From NCBI RefSeq assembly GCF_007004765.1, contig NZ_VIKR01000001.1, positions 806,001 through 870,000 on the forward strand: a stretch of 64,000 nucleotides of DNA, read 5' to 3'. Below, piece by piece: positions 44,246-52,525 of this stretch. Made by a program: the position numbers and the translations under genes. Every line of letters starts with the position of its first letter. Position 1 is the first letter of the stretch. The notes beneath the pieces were generated by a model that ran no database searches, had not been told where the DNA came from, and was given only the letters and a program-made list of their open reading frames with translations. Origin of the DNA: Aliikangiella marina (GTDB lineage: Bacteria; Pseudomonadota; Gammaproteobacteria; Enterobacterales; Kangiellaceae).

Positions 44246-45181
44246 ATGGCGAGTTATTTATTAAGATCTGTTGTTAACCCAATACTGCCTTGGGAAAAGG
44301 ATCAGGAAGAAACCTCTCGGTATTATCGAATCCTCGTAGCCTTGTTGGTTGCGAGTTTGATACTCAGCATTATTATTCCGTTTCTTGAGGTCGAAAAGCC
44401 TGATCGGAATCGCGCAACCAGTATTCCGCCGCGGTTAGTCAAAATGGTGCTTGAGCAAAAACGAGAAGTTAAGCCACCTCCACCTCCTGAAGTGATAGAA
44501 GAAGAGCCGGAACCTGAGCCTGAACCGGAAAAAGCTGAGGAAGAAAAACCAAAAGAGCCTGAGCCAAAGCCAGAGCCGAAAAAAGAGACGGCGAAAGAAG
44601 TCGCTAAAAAACATATTGCAGTATTCGATGCTTTAGCCGATTTAAGAGACCCTGATGATATGCAGGACCTGCGCAAAAACCAAAGCCTCTCGAATGATGC
44701 GGGTCAAGCGCAAACCGTCACGCGCTCGTTGATCACTAAGAAGGCCACTTCTGGTAGTGGTGGTATTCAAGTAGCTACAGCGAGCCGCTCTAGCGGTACG
44801 GGCTCGCTAGCGGGTCAAAATACGACCAATGTTGAAAGTGAAATTGATGATGCGCTCGAAAATACCAAACGAGTTACCAAAAGTGGTTCGCTTAAGCGAA
44901 GTTCTGAAAACATCAATCTCGCATTTGAAAGTCACAAAGGTGCCATTTTTACTCTTTATCAGAGAGCGCTTCGTAAAGATCCAAGTCTTCAAGGACGTGT
45001 TAATTTCAGATTAACTATCGATCCAAGCGGCAAGGTAACTCAGTGCTCAATTGATTCAACTGAATTAAATAATCCTGCACTTGAGAAACGTCTTATTGCT
45101 CGAATCAAGCGAATTAATTTCGGTGCGTTAGATGTGGCGGTTTGGGAAGGAACCTATTTGATTAACTTCTTCCCGAGTTAA
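44246..45181 (+). CDS. TonB-like energy-transducing protein with AgmX/PglI-type C-terminus
   Basis: 311 aa. One N-terminal membrane span (residues about 28-46, LVALLVASLILSIIIPF), a Pro/Glu/Lys-rich periplasmic spanner (residues about 75-117), a Ser/Gly/Thr-rich flexible stretch, and a C-terminal domain of about 90 residues (LYQRALRKDPSLQGRVNFRL, TIDPSGKVTQCSID, IKRINFGALDVAVWEGTYLI). This end fits the AgmX/PglI C-terminal family known from Myxococcus gliding proteins rather than classic TonB, which usually has a YP motif. It likely transmits ExbB-ExbD motion across the periplasm. A terminator follows. Confidence 0.9.
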   Translation: MASYLLRSVVNPILPWEKDQEETSRYYRILVALLVASLILSIIIPFLEVEKPDRNRATSIPPRLVKMVLEQKREVKPPPPPEVIEEEPEPEPEPEKAEEEKPKEPEPKPEPKKETAKEVAKKHIAVFDALADLRDPDDMQDLRKNQSLSNDAGQAQTVTRSLITKKATSGSGGIQVATASRSSGTGSLAGQNTTNVESEIDDALENTKRVTKSGSLKRSSENINLAFESHKGAIFTLYQRALRKDPSLQGRVNFRLTIDPSGKVTQCSIDSTELNNPALEKRLIARIKRINFGALDVAVWEGTYLINFFPS

Positions 45182-45213
45182 GCGTAATAAAATCTCACTA
45201 CAACTTCTGCAAA

Positions 45214-45250
45214 TGCGCGAGTTTTATGGACATAGAACTCGCGTATTTTT
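45214..45250 (+). terminator. Terminator of the TPR-ExbBD cluster
   Basis: CGCGAGTT (45216-45223) pairs with AACTCGCG (45236-45243) around a 12-nt loop, with a wobble extension, followed by TATTTTTATT. Confidence 0.8.
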
Positions 45251-45292
45251 ATTATAACCCTTCGACTTTTCAGTAAATTGGTTTTCTCTGGT

Positions 45293-46270
45293 ATGAAAAA
45301 AGTGATTTTCACTCTAATGTGGTTTGTCTGTTTGCCATTTATGAATTGCGTGCAAGCGCAATGGCACTCACATGACTTCAATGTTATGGGAACCGCAGCA
45401 CGAGTTGAGCTAGAGTCTAACGATCCCGAACAAGCTAAGGCATTAATTCAAGCAGTCGTTGCTGAGATGAATCGGATCGATCAACAGATGAGCCCTTACA
45501 AAGCAACCAGTGAGCTCAGCCTGATCAATCGTGAAGCAGCCAAGGGGCCTTTAAAAATATCCAATGAGATGTATCAGATCCTGGCTTTGTCTAATCGAAT
45601 ATCGGCAATGACCCAAGGTTCTTTCGATATTAGTTACTCCAGCGTTGGTTTTCTCTACGATTATCGTAACAATCAAAAGCCGAGTGAGCGGCAAATCGAA
45701 CAGCTCAAAGATGCCATCAACTACAAAAAGATTAAACTGACACCGCAAGATAAAAGCGTTGAGTTTTTGGATAAACGGGTCAAAATAGACTTAGGCGGCA
45801 TTGCAAAAGGACTCGCTGTTGATAATTGCATAAAAATTTTGCAACAAGCCGGAATTAAAAACGCTTATGTCAATGCGGGCGGAGATAGCCGGCTAATCGG
45901 TCGAAAAAATGACCGCTTGTGGTACATCGGTATCAGACATCCGCGAGATGAAAGTAAATTGTTGACTAATCTGCCTTTAGAAGATGTCGCACTGTCCACC
46001 TCAGGGGACTACGAGCGTTTTTTTGAGGAAAATGGTGTGCGCTACCATCACATCATCGATCCGCAGACTGGCGACAGCGCGCGCGAAATCCGCAGCGCAA
46101 CAATTCTTGCCAACGACTCAATAACCGCTGACGCGCTATCCACCAGCGTTTTTGTTATGGGGGTTAAGGATGGTATGGCATTGATTAATTCTCTCGATGG
46201 CGTATCAGCCATTGTGGTCGATAAAAACGGAAAGTTATTTTTGTCGACGGACATGCAAGCGGTAGAATAA
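45293..46270 (+). CDS. apbE: FAD:protein FMN transferase
   Basis: 325 aa from ATG 45293 (a TTG 15 nt upstream is an alternative). Signal peptide VIFTLMWFVCLPFMNCVQAQ. Family motifs: FNVMGTAARVEL, MNRIDQQMSPYKATSELSLIN, DLGGIAKGLAVD, NAGGDSRLIG and HHIIDPQTGDSA, plus the metal-binding TADALSTSVFVMG (Asp and Thr). It attaches FMN to Thr/Ser of periplasmic-facing proteins such as NqrB/C or RnfG; no such target is in the window. It is separated from the motor cluster by a terminator, so probably independent. Confidence 0.95.
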   Translation: MKKVIFTLMWFVCLPFMNCVQAQWHSHDFNVMGTAARVELESNDPEQAKALIQAVVAEMNRIDQQMSPYKATSELSLINREAAKGPLKISNEMYQILALSNRISAMTQGSFDISYSSVGFLYDYRNNQKPSERQIEQLKDAINYKKIKLTPQDKSVEFLDKRVKIDLGGIAKGLAVDNCIKILQQAGIKNAYVNAGGDSRLIGRKNDRLWYIGIRHPRDESKLLTNLPLEDVALSTSGDYERFFEENGVRYHHIIDPQTGDSAREIRSATILANDSITADALSTSVFVMGVKDGMALINSLDGVSAIVVDKNGKLFLSTDMQAVE

Positions 46271-46628
46271 CTGAACTGAAAAGGTCAGCTTTTGTCTGAA
46301 ATTAAGAAAGTACCAGTAAGTTGAGACGAGTTATGAGCTCGTTTATCTGGGTTAGCGGGAAAACACTCAAGATCCGTTGGATTAATTCAGAATAACCGGG
46401 CATGAGTGAAAGCCTATGAAGTCAATCCTAGCGGGCAGTTGTAAGAGACAATTCATAATTGATTGTCAGGTTTGACAGGATAAATAGGCGACTCACTGCG
46501 CGTTCGACGATGTCAGTAAGCGTGTCTCAGACATTTCTGGGTTTGATGTTTTTTTAACCACATTCACTACAACTTGGTTCCAAGCGCCAGTTCGATTATC
46601 ATTGGCAGCGAAATTCAAGATTAATCTT
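46271..46628 (+). other. Intergenic region between apbE and the DUF2066 gene
   Basis: No gene is visible. A weak stem ACGAG/CTCGT at 46326-46342 may end apbE. TTGATT (46459) and TAAATA (46481) with 16 bp between could be a promoter, and the inverted repeat TGTCA-N4-TGACA (46464-46477) lies inside its spacer; both are tentative. Confidence 0.35.
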
Positions 46629-47879
46629 ATGGAAACGCCATTGGCTAGAATATTTTTAATAGGTTTGCTGTTTGTTGCAACGTCGATATCTTCTGTTATA
46701 GCGGTAGAAGTTGAAGGGCTTTATCAAGTTGAAGTCCCAGTTGCGGATCAATCCAATAAAAATCAATGGGGTGCAATGCTTGAGGGATTTAAGGTCGTGC
46801 TGATTAGAAAGAGTGGCAGCCGGCAAATTTTAACCACAGAGGAATCCCGTCAGGCTTATCGCAAAGTTAAGGCTTACGTCCAGCGGTTTCAATACCTTCC
46901 AAATCCCGAACCAGAAACTGAGTTTCCTTACGTCTTAAAACTCGACTTTGAACCACGTCTCGTGGAAGAGCTCATTCAAGAAGCCGGTATGCCTATCTGG
47001 GGGAGTAATAGACCAGTGACCATTATGTGGTTAGCGGCAGAGGAGAATTTTAATCGTCAAATTTTAAAAGACGATGCAGAGAATCCCATTTCTGGTTTGC
47101 TGAAAGTCGATGCAAAGCGACGCGGAATCCCGATTATATTTCCACTAATGGATTTAGAAGACGAGTTGAATGTGACTATCAGTGATGTGTGGGGACGATT
47201 TAACAATACCGTGGTGAACGCAAGTAGCCGTTATGGCGCTGATTCGGTCGTAGCCGGTCGTCTCGCTAAAATTGGCGAAGTTTGGCAAGCAAAACTATCT
47301 TATATTAATCAGGGTGAGGAACAGTTTTTAGAGTTTGACGTAGAATCGCCCGAGCTGCTCACTGAAACCTTAACCGATCGGGTTGCTGAATTATTATGTC
47401 AACGCTACTGTGTCGTGGAAGCCCTCGCGAGTCGTCAAATAGCTATCCAAGTGTCGGGAGTCAACAACTTTGCAAGTTTTAAAAGCGTCCAAGACTATCT
47501 TCAAGGTTTATCTTCTATTCGAAAAATTGAAGTGAACAAGATTTCTGCCAATATCATTCGATTTTCGGCAACACTGCTTGGCGACGTTCAAAGTGTTAAA
47601 GATGGTATCAAACTTGGCAGAAAAATGATCGTCGAGGTTGCACCAGAAATTGATCCTTTTGCTAAACCGATTAATCCACCAGTCGCAACTGATGGCGATC
47701 AAATGATTGAAGGAAGTTCAGGTTTTGACATTCCAGTGAGTGAGTTAACTTCTCCTAATCTTGCTCAAACTGGCGAGGGAGAAGTAGTTGCCCCAGTTAG
47801 TCAAAACGAAAATACCGAAGCGCTAACGGAAATGGAAGGCATTCAAGATGTCGTTCTATATTACCGGTGGACTGAATGA
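46629..47879 (+). CDS. DUF2066 exported protein
   Basis: 416 aa from ATG 46629; a TTG 27 nt upstream is possible. Signal peptide IFLIGLLFVATSISSVIA, then DUF2066 hallmarks: VEVPVADQSNKNQWGAMLEG, KVVLIRKSGSRQIL, WLAAEENFNRQIL and GRLAKIGEVWQAKLSY. The C-terminal 130 residues are more variable. Function unknown; family members sit next to purM, hda or phosphatidyltransferase genes in gammaproteobacteria, as here. It overlaps the next gene by 4 bp (ATGA). Confidence 0.88.
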   Translation: METPLARIFLIGLLFVATSISSVIAVEVEGLYQVEVPVADQSNKNQWGAMLEGFKVVLIRKSGSRQILTTEESRQAYRKVKAYVQRFQYLPNPEPETEFPYVLKLDFEPRLVEELIQEAGMPIWGSNRPVTIMWLAAEENFNRQILKDDAENPISGLLKVDAKRRGIPIIFPLMDLEDELNVTISDVWGRFNNTVVNASSRYGADSVVAGRLAKIGEVWQAKLSYINQGEEQFLEFDVESPELLTETLTDRVAELLCQRYCVVEALASRQIAIQVSGVNNFASFKSVQDYLQGLSSIRKIEVNKISANIIRFSATLLGDVQSVKDGIKLGRKMIVEVAPEIDPFAKPINPPVATDGDQMIEGSSGFDIPVSELTSPNLAQTGEGEVVAPVSQNENTEALTEMEGIQDVVLYYRWTE

Positions 47880-48493
47880 ATTTAAGTTTTCTGCCAAACT
47901 TAATTACTATCATCAGAATTATCTTACTGGTTCCACTATCTTATTTGTTAGTTCACGAAGAATATACAACGGCGTTAATTATCTTCGTAGTTGCTGGTGC
48001 ATCTGATGCCTTAGACGGATTTTTAGCGAAACATTTTTCTTGGGTAAGTCGCTTCGGCGCAATTTTAGATCCATTAGCTGATAAAGCGTTGCTGGTTCTG
48101 ACGATGGCAATTTTGACATACAACGGTGTCATTAGTTGGCTTTTGTTGACGGTGGTATTTGCTCGCGATATTTCAATCGTTTTGGGTGGTTATTATTATC
48201 ACTACAGACTCGGTCCATTTGAAATGCAACCGAGTTATTTGTCTAAATTTAATACCTTTGTACAGATCTTGTTGGTTTCAAGTTATTTAATTTCTTTGGG
48301 ATATCGACAACTTCCTGGCTTATATATCGATACCTTAGTTTTGTTGACTTACTTCACAACCGTATCGAGTGGGATCCATTATGTTTGGGTGTGGGGTGGC
48401 AAGTTTAAACAAGCAATTAGTGACCATAAGGCTGAGCTGATGGATAAGCATAGTTCACCAAAAAGTAGCCAAGATCCAGCCCAAGATAAGTAG
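47876..48493 (+). CDS. CDP-alcohol phosphatidyltransferase
   Basis: 205 aa inner-membrane enzyme with about five spans. The active-site signature is DALDGFLAKHF, then GAILDPLADK; the canonical form is DGxxAR...GxxxDxxxD, and here AR is AK while all acidic residues are kept. It transfers a phosphatidyl group to an alcohol; similarity to PgsA-like enzymes suggests glycerol-3-phosphate, but substrate is not certain. Located between the DUF2066 gene and hda. Confidence 0.9.
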   Translation: MNLSFLPNLITIIRIILLVPLSYLLVHEEYTTALIIFVVAGASDALDGFLAKHFSWVSRFGAILDPLADKALLVLTMAILTYNGVISWLLLTVVFARDISIVLGGYYYHYRLGPFEMQPSYLSKFNTFVQILLVSSYLISLGYRQLPGLYIDTLVLLTYFTTVSSGIHYVWVWGGKFKQAISDHKAELMDKHSSPKSSQDPAQDK

Positions 48494-48499
48494 TTCTGC

Positions 48500-49180
48500 A
48501 TGCTCCAATTGCCACTGAATATTCAATTAGATGATTCGGCGAAATTTGACAATTTCTTTGCCGAACCAAACCGGCTATTGGTCAATCGCTTAGTCACCAT
48601 GAAAGGTGAGCATCCGCAATTTATATTTATTTGGGGAAGCGAGCAGACTGGCAAAACTCATCTTGCACAGGCACTTTGTCATCAGGCTGACCAACAGGCA
48701 CTCACTGCAGCTTATCTTCCATTGGACAACCCAGAATTGTCGCCGGCAATCATCGAAGGGATGAGCTTTATGGATTTAGTGTGTATAGATAACCTTCACA
48801 GCGTAATCGATGATGAAGCGTGGCAAGTTGCTTTATTTAATTTGTATAACGAGCTCAAAAGTGAAGGGCGAAGCTTAATCATTTTGAGTGATCAACCACC
48901 GGCAGACATGTCTATTTCGTTGGCGGATTTAAAGTCACGCTTAACAGCAATGGAAGTGTATAAATTGGAAGGTTTGAGCGATAATGACAAAGTCGAGTTA
49001 TTTAAAACAAGGGCATCTAATCGGGGAATCGACTTATCAGAGGAAGTGGTTAAGTTTATATTTAGTCGCCACAGTCGAGCATTGCCAGAATTGATGACGT
49101 TACTCGATAAAATTGATCGGTCCAGTATCGCATTAAAAAGAAAGGTGACAATTCCATTAGTCAAAGGTCTATTAGACTAA
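48500..49180 (+). CDS. hda: DnaA inactivator Hda
   Basis: 226-aa AAA+ protein that, with the sliding clamp, stimulates ATP hydrolysis by DnaA and prevents re-initiation. A clamp-binding stretch is near the N-terminus (LQLPLNI, as in QLxLP/F motifs). Walker A is GSEQTGKTHLAQALC; Walker B is LVCIDNLHSV; the region SLADLKSRLTAMEVYKLEGL contains the DnaA-like box. Length matches E. coli Hda. It follows the phosphatidyltransferase by 6 nt. Confidence 0.93.
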   Translation: MLQLPLNIQLDDSAKFDNFFAEPNRLLVNRLVTMKGEHPQFIFIWGSEQTGKTHLAQALCHQADQQALTAAYLPLDNPELSPAIIEGMSFMDLVCIDNLHSVIDDEAWQVALFNLYNELKSEGRSLIILSDQPPADMSISLADLKSRLTAMEVYKLEGLSDNDKVELFKTRASNRGIDLSEEVVKFIFSRHSRALPELMTLLDKIDRSSIALKRKVTIPLVKGLLD

Positions 49181-49231
49181 GAATTGTCACCCCTCGAATT
49201 GCACAGATACTATTGACTGATAAAAAACCAG

Positions 49232-50998
49232 TTAAATATCAAGATCGAATTCTCGACATTCAAGTACTGCATTACCACTTTGAATGAGTGCTTTATGGGT
49301 TTTTACTCTCGGCAAAATTCTTGCGAAGTAAAAAGCGGTAGTCTGCAGTTTTGACTGTTTAAAGTCGTCACTCTGTTGTGAGCTTAAAACGGCGTTCGCT
49401 TGCTGTAATAAGACATGACCAACAGTGAGGTAGCCTGCATACATCAAGAAGTCAAAGGCGGCGGCGCCCACTTCATCCATATCCTTTTGCGCGCTCATGC
49501 CAATTCCCTGTGCAAGTTCGCCGCACTCTTTCGCGTACCACATAACTTTTTCGGCGAGCGGTTTTAAACTCTCATCGACTTGCTGGGCTGCAGTGGCAAT
49601 TTCAGTTAACCATTGCGTGAGTGCTTTACCTTGGTCGCGAAGAATCTTACGGCCAAGGAAATCCAACGCTTGGATACCATTTGTACCTTCATAAATTAGC
49701 GTAATTCTTGCGTCACGGACCTGTTGCTCAAGCTCCCACTCGGCAATATATCCATGACCACCCAAAACTTGAACGCCGTGATTGGTTGATTCAAAACCGG
49801 CTTCCGACATAAAGGCTTTACAAATGGGGGTGAGTAAATCGAGAATACGGCCGGCTTCAAGGTCGTTTTGGTACTCTACCTTATCGACTAGTTTTGCCAC
49901 ATAATAAGCCAAGCCGCGACAACCTTCTGTGAGCGCTTTCTGGGTCAACAACATCCGTTTTACATCGGGGTGAACGATGATTGGATCGGCTGGCTTATCC
50001 GGAGCCTTAACACCTGAGAGGGATCGCATTTGGAGGCGATTTTTGGCGTAATCTAGAGATGCTTGACGAGATAGTTCTGCGATAGCATAACCTTGCACAC
50101 CAGTTGCGAGTCGCGCTTTGTTCATCATTGTGAACATACACATTAATCCATTGTGCGGTTGGCCAATTAAATAGCCCTTCGACTCTTCAAAATTGATAAC
50201 ACAAGTCGCTGAAGCTTTAATGCCCATTTTATGTTCGATTGCACTACAAGTAACGGCATTGTCAGTTTCAGTGGTGTTGTTCTCAGTGTTCAAGATTTTT
50301 GGCACCAAAAATAATGAAATACCTTTAGTGCCGTCTGGCGCGTCAGGCAGTTTTGCGAGAACCAAGTGAATGATATTATCCGACATATCGTGCTCACCCG
50401 CAGAGATGAATATTTTACTGCCGGTAATTTTATAACTGCCATCTTCGGCAGGCTCTGCTTTGGTTTTGATCAAACCGAGGTCTGAGCCACAGTGAGGTTC
50501 TGTTAAACACATGGTTCCAGTCCAAACACCGGAAACAAGTTGAGGTAAGTACGCCGCTTTAAGTTCGTCAGTCGCATGATGCTTTAACGCGCTGATTGCA
50601 CCGTGAGTTAAGCCTGGATACATACTCCATGAAGTATTAGCAGAGCTCGACATTTCAGCTGTCACTAACGACAACGAATAGGGTAGGCCCTGACCACCTA
50701 GCTCTTGCGGCTCTGCAAGGGCTGACCAGCCAGATTCACAATACTGCTTGTAGGCTTCTTTAAAACCCTCTGGCGTAGTGACTTTGCCGTTCTCTATTTT
50801 GCAGCCTGTTTGGTCGCCAGGGTAGTTGATAGGCGACAGAACTTCGCTGGAGAATTTAGCAGATTCTTCAATGATTGCGTTGACTAGTTCTTTGTCGGCA
50901 GCTTCTTCCATGCCGAGTTCTTGATAATGTTGAGTCATATTCAACCAGTCATGCATAACAAATTGCATGTCTTCAGTGGGTGCGCGATATTGAGGCAT
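49232..50998 (-). CDS. Acyl-CoA dehydrogenase (long, with extra C-terminal domain)
   Basis: 588 aa FAD enzyme forming trans-2-enoyl-CoA. Typical blocks: GMCLTEPHCGSDLG-like (TGTMCLTEPHCGSDLGLI), KITGSKIFISAGEHDMSDN, GLMCMFTMMNKARLATGVQG and QVLGGHGYIAEWELEQQVRDARITLIYEGTNGIQ-region motifs read in pieces, with the catalytic Glu in YEGTNGIQ. The last 120 residues are the additional C-terminal domain of the FadE-like, 590-residue subgroup. Monocistronic, divergent from tcdA. Substrate chain length cannot be read. Confidence 0.94.
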   Translation of the reverse strand: MPQYRAPTEDMQFVMHDWLNMTQHYQELGMEEAADKELVNAIIEESAKFSSEVLSPINYPGDQTGCKIENGKVTTPEGFKEAYKQYCESGWSALAEPQELGGQGLPYSLSLVTAEMSSSANTSWSMYPGLTHGAISALKHHATDELKAAYLPQLVSGVWTGTMCLTEPHCGSDLGLIKTKAEPAEDGSYKITGSKIFISAGEHDMSDNIIHLVLAKLPDAPDGTKGISLFLVPKILNTENNTTETDNAVTCSAIEHKMGIKASATCVINFEESKGYLIGQPHNGLMCMFTMMNKARLATGVQGYAIAELSRQASLDYAKNRLQMRSLSGVKAPDKPADPIIVHPDVKRMLLTQKALTEGCRGLAYYVAKLVDKVEYQNDLEAGRILDLLTPICKAFMSEAGFESTNHGVQVLGGHGYIAEWELEQQVRDARITLIYEGTNGIQALDFLGRKILRDQGKALTQWLTEIATAAQQVDESLKPLAEKVMWYAKECGELAQGIGMSAQKDMDEVGAAAFDFLMYAGYLTVGHVLLQQANAVLSSQQSDDFKQSKLQTTAFYFARILPRVKTHKALIQSGNAVLECREFDLDI

Positions 50999-51131
50999 AA
51001 ACAGTGCTCCGCTTTATTAGTGTCTTTTTTGATATAAGAGAATTGTATTTGACCTAAACTGTAGCTGGTCGGATGAGTTGCGTCAAGCAAAACATAGTCT
51101 AGAAAATTGGCCAACATTTAGACTTTTCTGA

Positions 51132-51140
51132 TGCTATAAT
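51132..51140 (+). promoter_or_regulatory. Extended -10 promoter of tcdA
   Basis: TGCTATAAT is a perfect extended -10 element. Transcription would begin near 51147, only 5 nt before the ATG at 51152, which argues for the second ATG at 51176. Confidence 0.55.
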
Positions 51141-51175
51141 CGCGCGGTTTTATGGTCATTGGTATTGAAGATACG

Positions 51176-51988
51176 ATGCAGGATATTAATCAGCTAAGGT
51201 TTGGTGGAACCCAGCGTTTATATGGTAAGCAAGGGGAACATCGGCTGCGCGCGAGCGCAGTCACTGTGGTTGGGATAGGCGGTGTTGGCAGTTGGGTCGC
51301 TGAAGCCTTAGCACGCACTGCAATTGGCCGAATCACTCTGGTTGATTTAGATGACATTTGTGTGACTAATACCAACCGCCAAATTCATGCCCAAAGCGGT
51401 AATATCGGCAAGCTGAAAGTTCAGGCGATGGCTGATCGTATTAAAGCGATAAATCCAGAGTGTGAGGTTCGGGTAGTTGAAGATTTTATCAGCGTTGATA
51501 ATCAGGCGGAGATTCTCAGTGACAAACCTGATTATGTCGTCGATGCGATTGACAGTGTTCCGGCTAAGACGGCTTTAATTGCTTTTTGTAAACGAAATAA
51601 AATTCGCGTTATTTGTGTCGGTGGTGCAGGTGGTCAAATCGACCCTCTCAAGATTCAGGTCGCCGATCTGAGCAAAACAACCCAAGATCCTTTGGCAGCA
51701 AAAGTAAGAAGTGAATTACGGCGAAATTTTAATTTTAGCAAAAATCCAAAAAGACGCTTTGGGGTAGAGTGTGTCTTTTCGACGGAGCAGTTGTCCTATC
51801 CAACGCCAGATGGCGGAGTATGTCAGCAAAAACAGTTTAATGATGGCAGTGTTAAATTAGACTGTAGCGGTGGGCTTGGTGCTGGTGTTGCGGTGACGGC
51901 AACCTTTGGCATGATAGCCGCGTCCAGGGTGGTTAATTGGTTGGTAGCAAACAAACAAATCGAGCCTGCATCACAAATCTCGTCATGA
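51176..51988 (+). CDS. tcdA: tRNA threonylcarbamoyladenosine dehydratase
   Basis: E1-like enzyme that cyclises t6A37 of tRNAs to ct6A. 270 aa from ATG 51176 (GAAG 5 nt upstream); the ATG at 51152 is possible but nearly leaderless. The ATP-binding fold is VVGIGGVGSWVAEALARTAI, then LVDLDDICVTNTNRQ, DYVVDAIDSVPAKTALIAFC and VGGAGGQIDP. CsdL/TcdA proteins have this FG and GGxGG arrangement. Divergent from the acyl-CoA dehydrogenase gene. Confidence 0.95.
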   Translation: MQDINQLRFGGTQRLYGKQGEHRLRASAVTVVGIGGVGSWVAEALARTAIGRITLVDLDDICVTNTNRQIHAQSGNIGKLKVQAMADRIKAINPECEVRVVEDFISVDNQAEILSDKPDYVVDAIDSVPAKTALIAFCKRNKIRVICVGGAGGQIDPLKIQVADLSKTTQDPLAAKVRSELRRNFNFSKNPKRRFGVECVFSTEQLSYPTPDGGVCQQKQFNDGSVKLDCSGGLGAGVAVTATFGMIAASRVVNWLVANKQIEPASQISS

Positions 51989-52028
51989 GAGATGTTCTGA
52001 ATAAGAGCCAAGTCAGCTCGCGTATCTC

Positions 52029-52259
52029 CTAAGTTAATGGAAAATTTTGCGCTTGTTTGACGCGCTGAATGTACATATACAATTCACTTTCAGCTTCAAG
52101 TTGGGAAACAAACGGTCCTTCTTCGGTTTTCTCTCTGGTCAGAAACCACCATCCATCATTCGTATGATAATATCGCTCTGTTCTGAACCAGGGTCTACCG
52201 GCTTCTCCGTGTCGTACTCGCATAGTCAAGTTCTCGCTGTGTGCCGTGTTCGATTTCAT
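52029..52259 (-). CDS. Small DUF6316-like protein
   Basis: 76 aa. It contains MRVRHGEAGRPWFRTERYY, GWWFLTREKTEEGPF and ESELYMYIQRVK, a pattern I associate with the DUF6316 family of small gammaproteobacterial proteins. No signal peptide or membrane span. Function unknown. It converges on tcdA, ending 40 bp away. Confidence 0.75.
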   Translation of the reverse strand: MKSNTAHSENLTMRVRHGEAGRPWFRTERYYHTNDGWWFLTREKTEEGPFVSQLEAESELYMYIQRVKQAQNFPLT

Positions 52260-52525
52260 TCTAGCTGCAAAAAAGCCTAGTTTTAAAGCAAACCCGTCCG
52301 GTATAAGAATTATCCATTAGTATGCCTGGGCTAATAGGCTTTGGTTATTAGCGCTAAATCACAAATATTGGACTAAAGTAACAATAAATCAGCAAGATAT
52401 TTCACACGCTTAAAGGGATTTGCTAATATTTTGTAATATTTGCCGTCATAGGGACATGATTAAGGCCAACTAACTGAAATTACAATAAAAACTCTAATAA
52501 AACGATAAACAATAAGGCGGTATCA

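Noticed and set aside
44323-44676. 117-codon minus-strand frame opposite the TonB-like gene
   Set aside because: Gly/Ser-rich translation produced by the Pro/Glu repeat on the true strand.
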